Part shown: in pieces, positions 4,723 through 5,738 of the stretch | Position numbering within the stretch: position 1 is the first letter of the stretch | Layout: each line of letters starts with the position of its first letter | From: Acidimicrobiia bacterium | Lineage (GTDB): Bacteria > Actinomycetota > Acidimicrobiia > Acidimicrobiales > Ilumatobacteraceae | Reading direction: 5' to 3' | NCBI GenBank assembly: GCA_013815505.1 | Contig: JACDGA010000128.1 | Location: forward strand, 1 to 5,738 | DNA length: 5,738 nucleotides | The notes under the pieces: model-generated | The model's input: only the letters and a program-made list of their open reading frames with translations | Told to the model about the DNA's origin: nothing | Databases searched by the model: none | Position numbers and translations under genes: made by a program

Positions 4723-5738
4723 TCAGCCGACGGGTTCGGCGGCTTCGGAGTCGACGACGTCGTGCTCGGCCGGTGGACCCGAGTGCGGGTCGCGCTTGTC
4801 GGCGGCGAGCGAGGCGACCACCGTGACCAGCAGGATGAGGGCGATGACGCCGAGCGAGAGGAACGTCGGGAAGTGGAAGTCCTCCGACGGCCACTCGAAC
4901 TGTTCGGCCGAGAACGTCAGCAGCATCTTTACGCCGACGAAGCCGAGGATCGCGCCCAGCCCGTAGTGCAGGTAGCGGAGCTTGTCCTGCATCCCACCCA
5001 GGAGGAAGTAGAGGGCGCGCAGGCCGAGGATCGCGAACGCGTTCGAGCTGAACACGATGAACGGGTCGCGAGCCACGCCGAAGATCGCCGGGACCGAGTC
5101 GACGGCGAACACGACGTCGGTCGTCTCCACCATCACCAGCACGGCGAACAGGGGAGTGGCGAGCCGCTTGCCGTTCTCCACCGTGAACAGCTTCTGCCCG
5201 TCGAGGTTCTGGGTGGAGGGGACCACCTTGCGCACCGCTCGCAACACGATGCTCTTGTCGGGGTCGACCTCGGTGTCGTCGGAGAACGCCAGCTTGTATC
5301 CGGTGTAGAGCAGGATGATGCCGAACACCGCGAGCGTCACGGTGAAGTTCTCGATCAGCGCCGACCCGGCGAAGATGAAGATCGCACGCAGCACGAGGGC
5401 CCCGAAGATGCCCCAGAACAACACTCTGAACTGGTACTGCTTCGGCACCGCGAAGTAGGTGAAGATCACCGCCCAGACGAAGACGTTGTCGACCGAGAGG
5501 CTCTTCTCCAGCAGGAATCCCGAGATGTACTCGCTGGCTGCAGCGCCGCCGTCGGCCGATCCGCCGAGCAGGTAGATCACGCCGGTGAAGGCGACGCCGA
5601 TGGAAATCCAGATCGAGGACTCGATCGCCGCTTCCTTGTAGTGGATCTCGTGCGGCTTGCGGTGCACGAGCAGGAGGTCGACGACCAGCAGCGCAACGAT
5701 GAAGGCGAGGAGCGCCCCCCATTGCCATGCGGCGATGT
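4723..5738 (-). CDS. TerC-family integral membrane protein (5' end beyond the window)
   Basis: 337 residues are visible and the frame is still open at the right edge, so the N-terminus is missing. The TerC family (PF03741; relatives Alx and YkoY) comprises multi-pass inner-membrane proteins tied to manganese export, metal homeostasis and tellurite resistance. In-window residues 4-23 are a hydrophobic helix ending VVDLLLV, followed by HRKPHEIHYKEA, the usual first TerC helix with its acidic residue (D20). The two family motifs follow: LEKSLSVDNVFVWAV with D83, and VETTDVVFAVDSVPAIFG with E204, D207 and D213. About seven more helices are visible, including FIVFSSNAFAILGLRALYFL and a late helix near LGVIALILLVTVVASL. 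The tail is short, hydrophilic and acidic. A GTG at 5667 could be taken as the start, but this would delete helix 1 and its aspartate. The LLM oxidoreductase follows 15 bp downstream. Confidence 0.92.
   Translation of the reverse strand, partial: IAAWQWGALLAFIVALLVVDLLLVHRKPHEIHYKEAAIESSIWISIGVAFTGVIYLLGGSADGGAAASEYISGFLLEKSLSVDNVFVWAVIFTYFAVPKQYQFRVLFWGIFGALVLRAIFIFAGSALIENFTVTLAVFGIILLYTGYKLAFSDDTEVDPDKSIVLRAVRKVVPSTQNLDGQKLFTVENGKRLATPLFAVLVMVETTDVVFAVDSVPAIFGVARDPFIVFSSNAFAILGLRALYFLLGGMQDKLRYLHYGLGAILGFVGVKMLLTFSAEQFEWPSEDFHFPTFLSLGVIALILLVTVVASLAADKRDPHSGPPAEHDVVDSEAAEPVG

Noticed and set aside
4469..5728. Minus-strand open frame of 419 codons overlapping TerC and the LLM gene in another frame
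   Set aside because: The product is a run of Arg, Ala, Gly and Pro without recognisable domains. It is explained by a frame-shifted reading of the two real genes.

Overview
The window is very GC-rich. Its codons are strongly biased to G or C in the third position, which produces long shadow frames, and it carries a coenzyme-F420-type luciferase-like oxidoreductase together with a DUF427 protein. This mix points to an actinomycete-type chromosome. Acidimicrobiia or a related lineage is my guess, because no taxonomic marker beyond one tRNA is present.

Layout, left to right. The plus strand opens with the last 41 codons of an alpha/beta hydrolase (1-128), followed by a complete tRNA-Ala(GGC) gene (178-250). 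A complete 790-residue molybdenum hydroxylase large subunit of the xanthine dehydrogenase / CoxL-like superfamily follows (308-2680). Its active-site loop reads AYRGAGR, not the AYxCSFR of proven CO dehydrogenases. A small DUF427 protein follows 40 bp later (2721-3086), preceded by an 11-codon mini-ORF whose stop overlaps the DUF427 start. A compact type II toxin-antitoxin pair comes next: a ribbon-helix-helix antitoxin (3157-3393) overlapping a VapC-like PIN-domain RNase (3390-3782). Its candidate promoter contains a perfect 7-bp inverted repeat in the -35/-10 spacer, and its transcript may be leaderless.

The right part runs on the minus strand. A TerC-family membrane protein, cut off by the right edge of the window (4723-5738), lies 15 bp upstream of an LLM-class, probably F420-dependent, oxidoreductase (3787-4707). 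The oxidoreductase converges on vapC with only 4 bp between the two stop codons. A symmetrical hairpin across the junction could terminate transcription in both directions.

Functionally this looks like a stretch of housekeeping and accessory genes, not one pathway. The molybdenum hydroxylase has no iron-sulfur or FAD subunit gene beside it. The toxin-antitoxin pair is a self-contained module with its own regulatory region. TerC and the oxidoreductase probably form a transcription unit. No CRISPR array, insertion sequence or other mobile element is visible, and no stretch over 300 bases lacks a gene. I did not find strong evidence for an undescribed system. The points most worth checking are the toxin-antitoxin operator/leaderless promoter, the bidirectional hairpin, the mini-ORF before DUF427 and the orphan molybdenum hydroxylase subunit.
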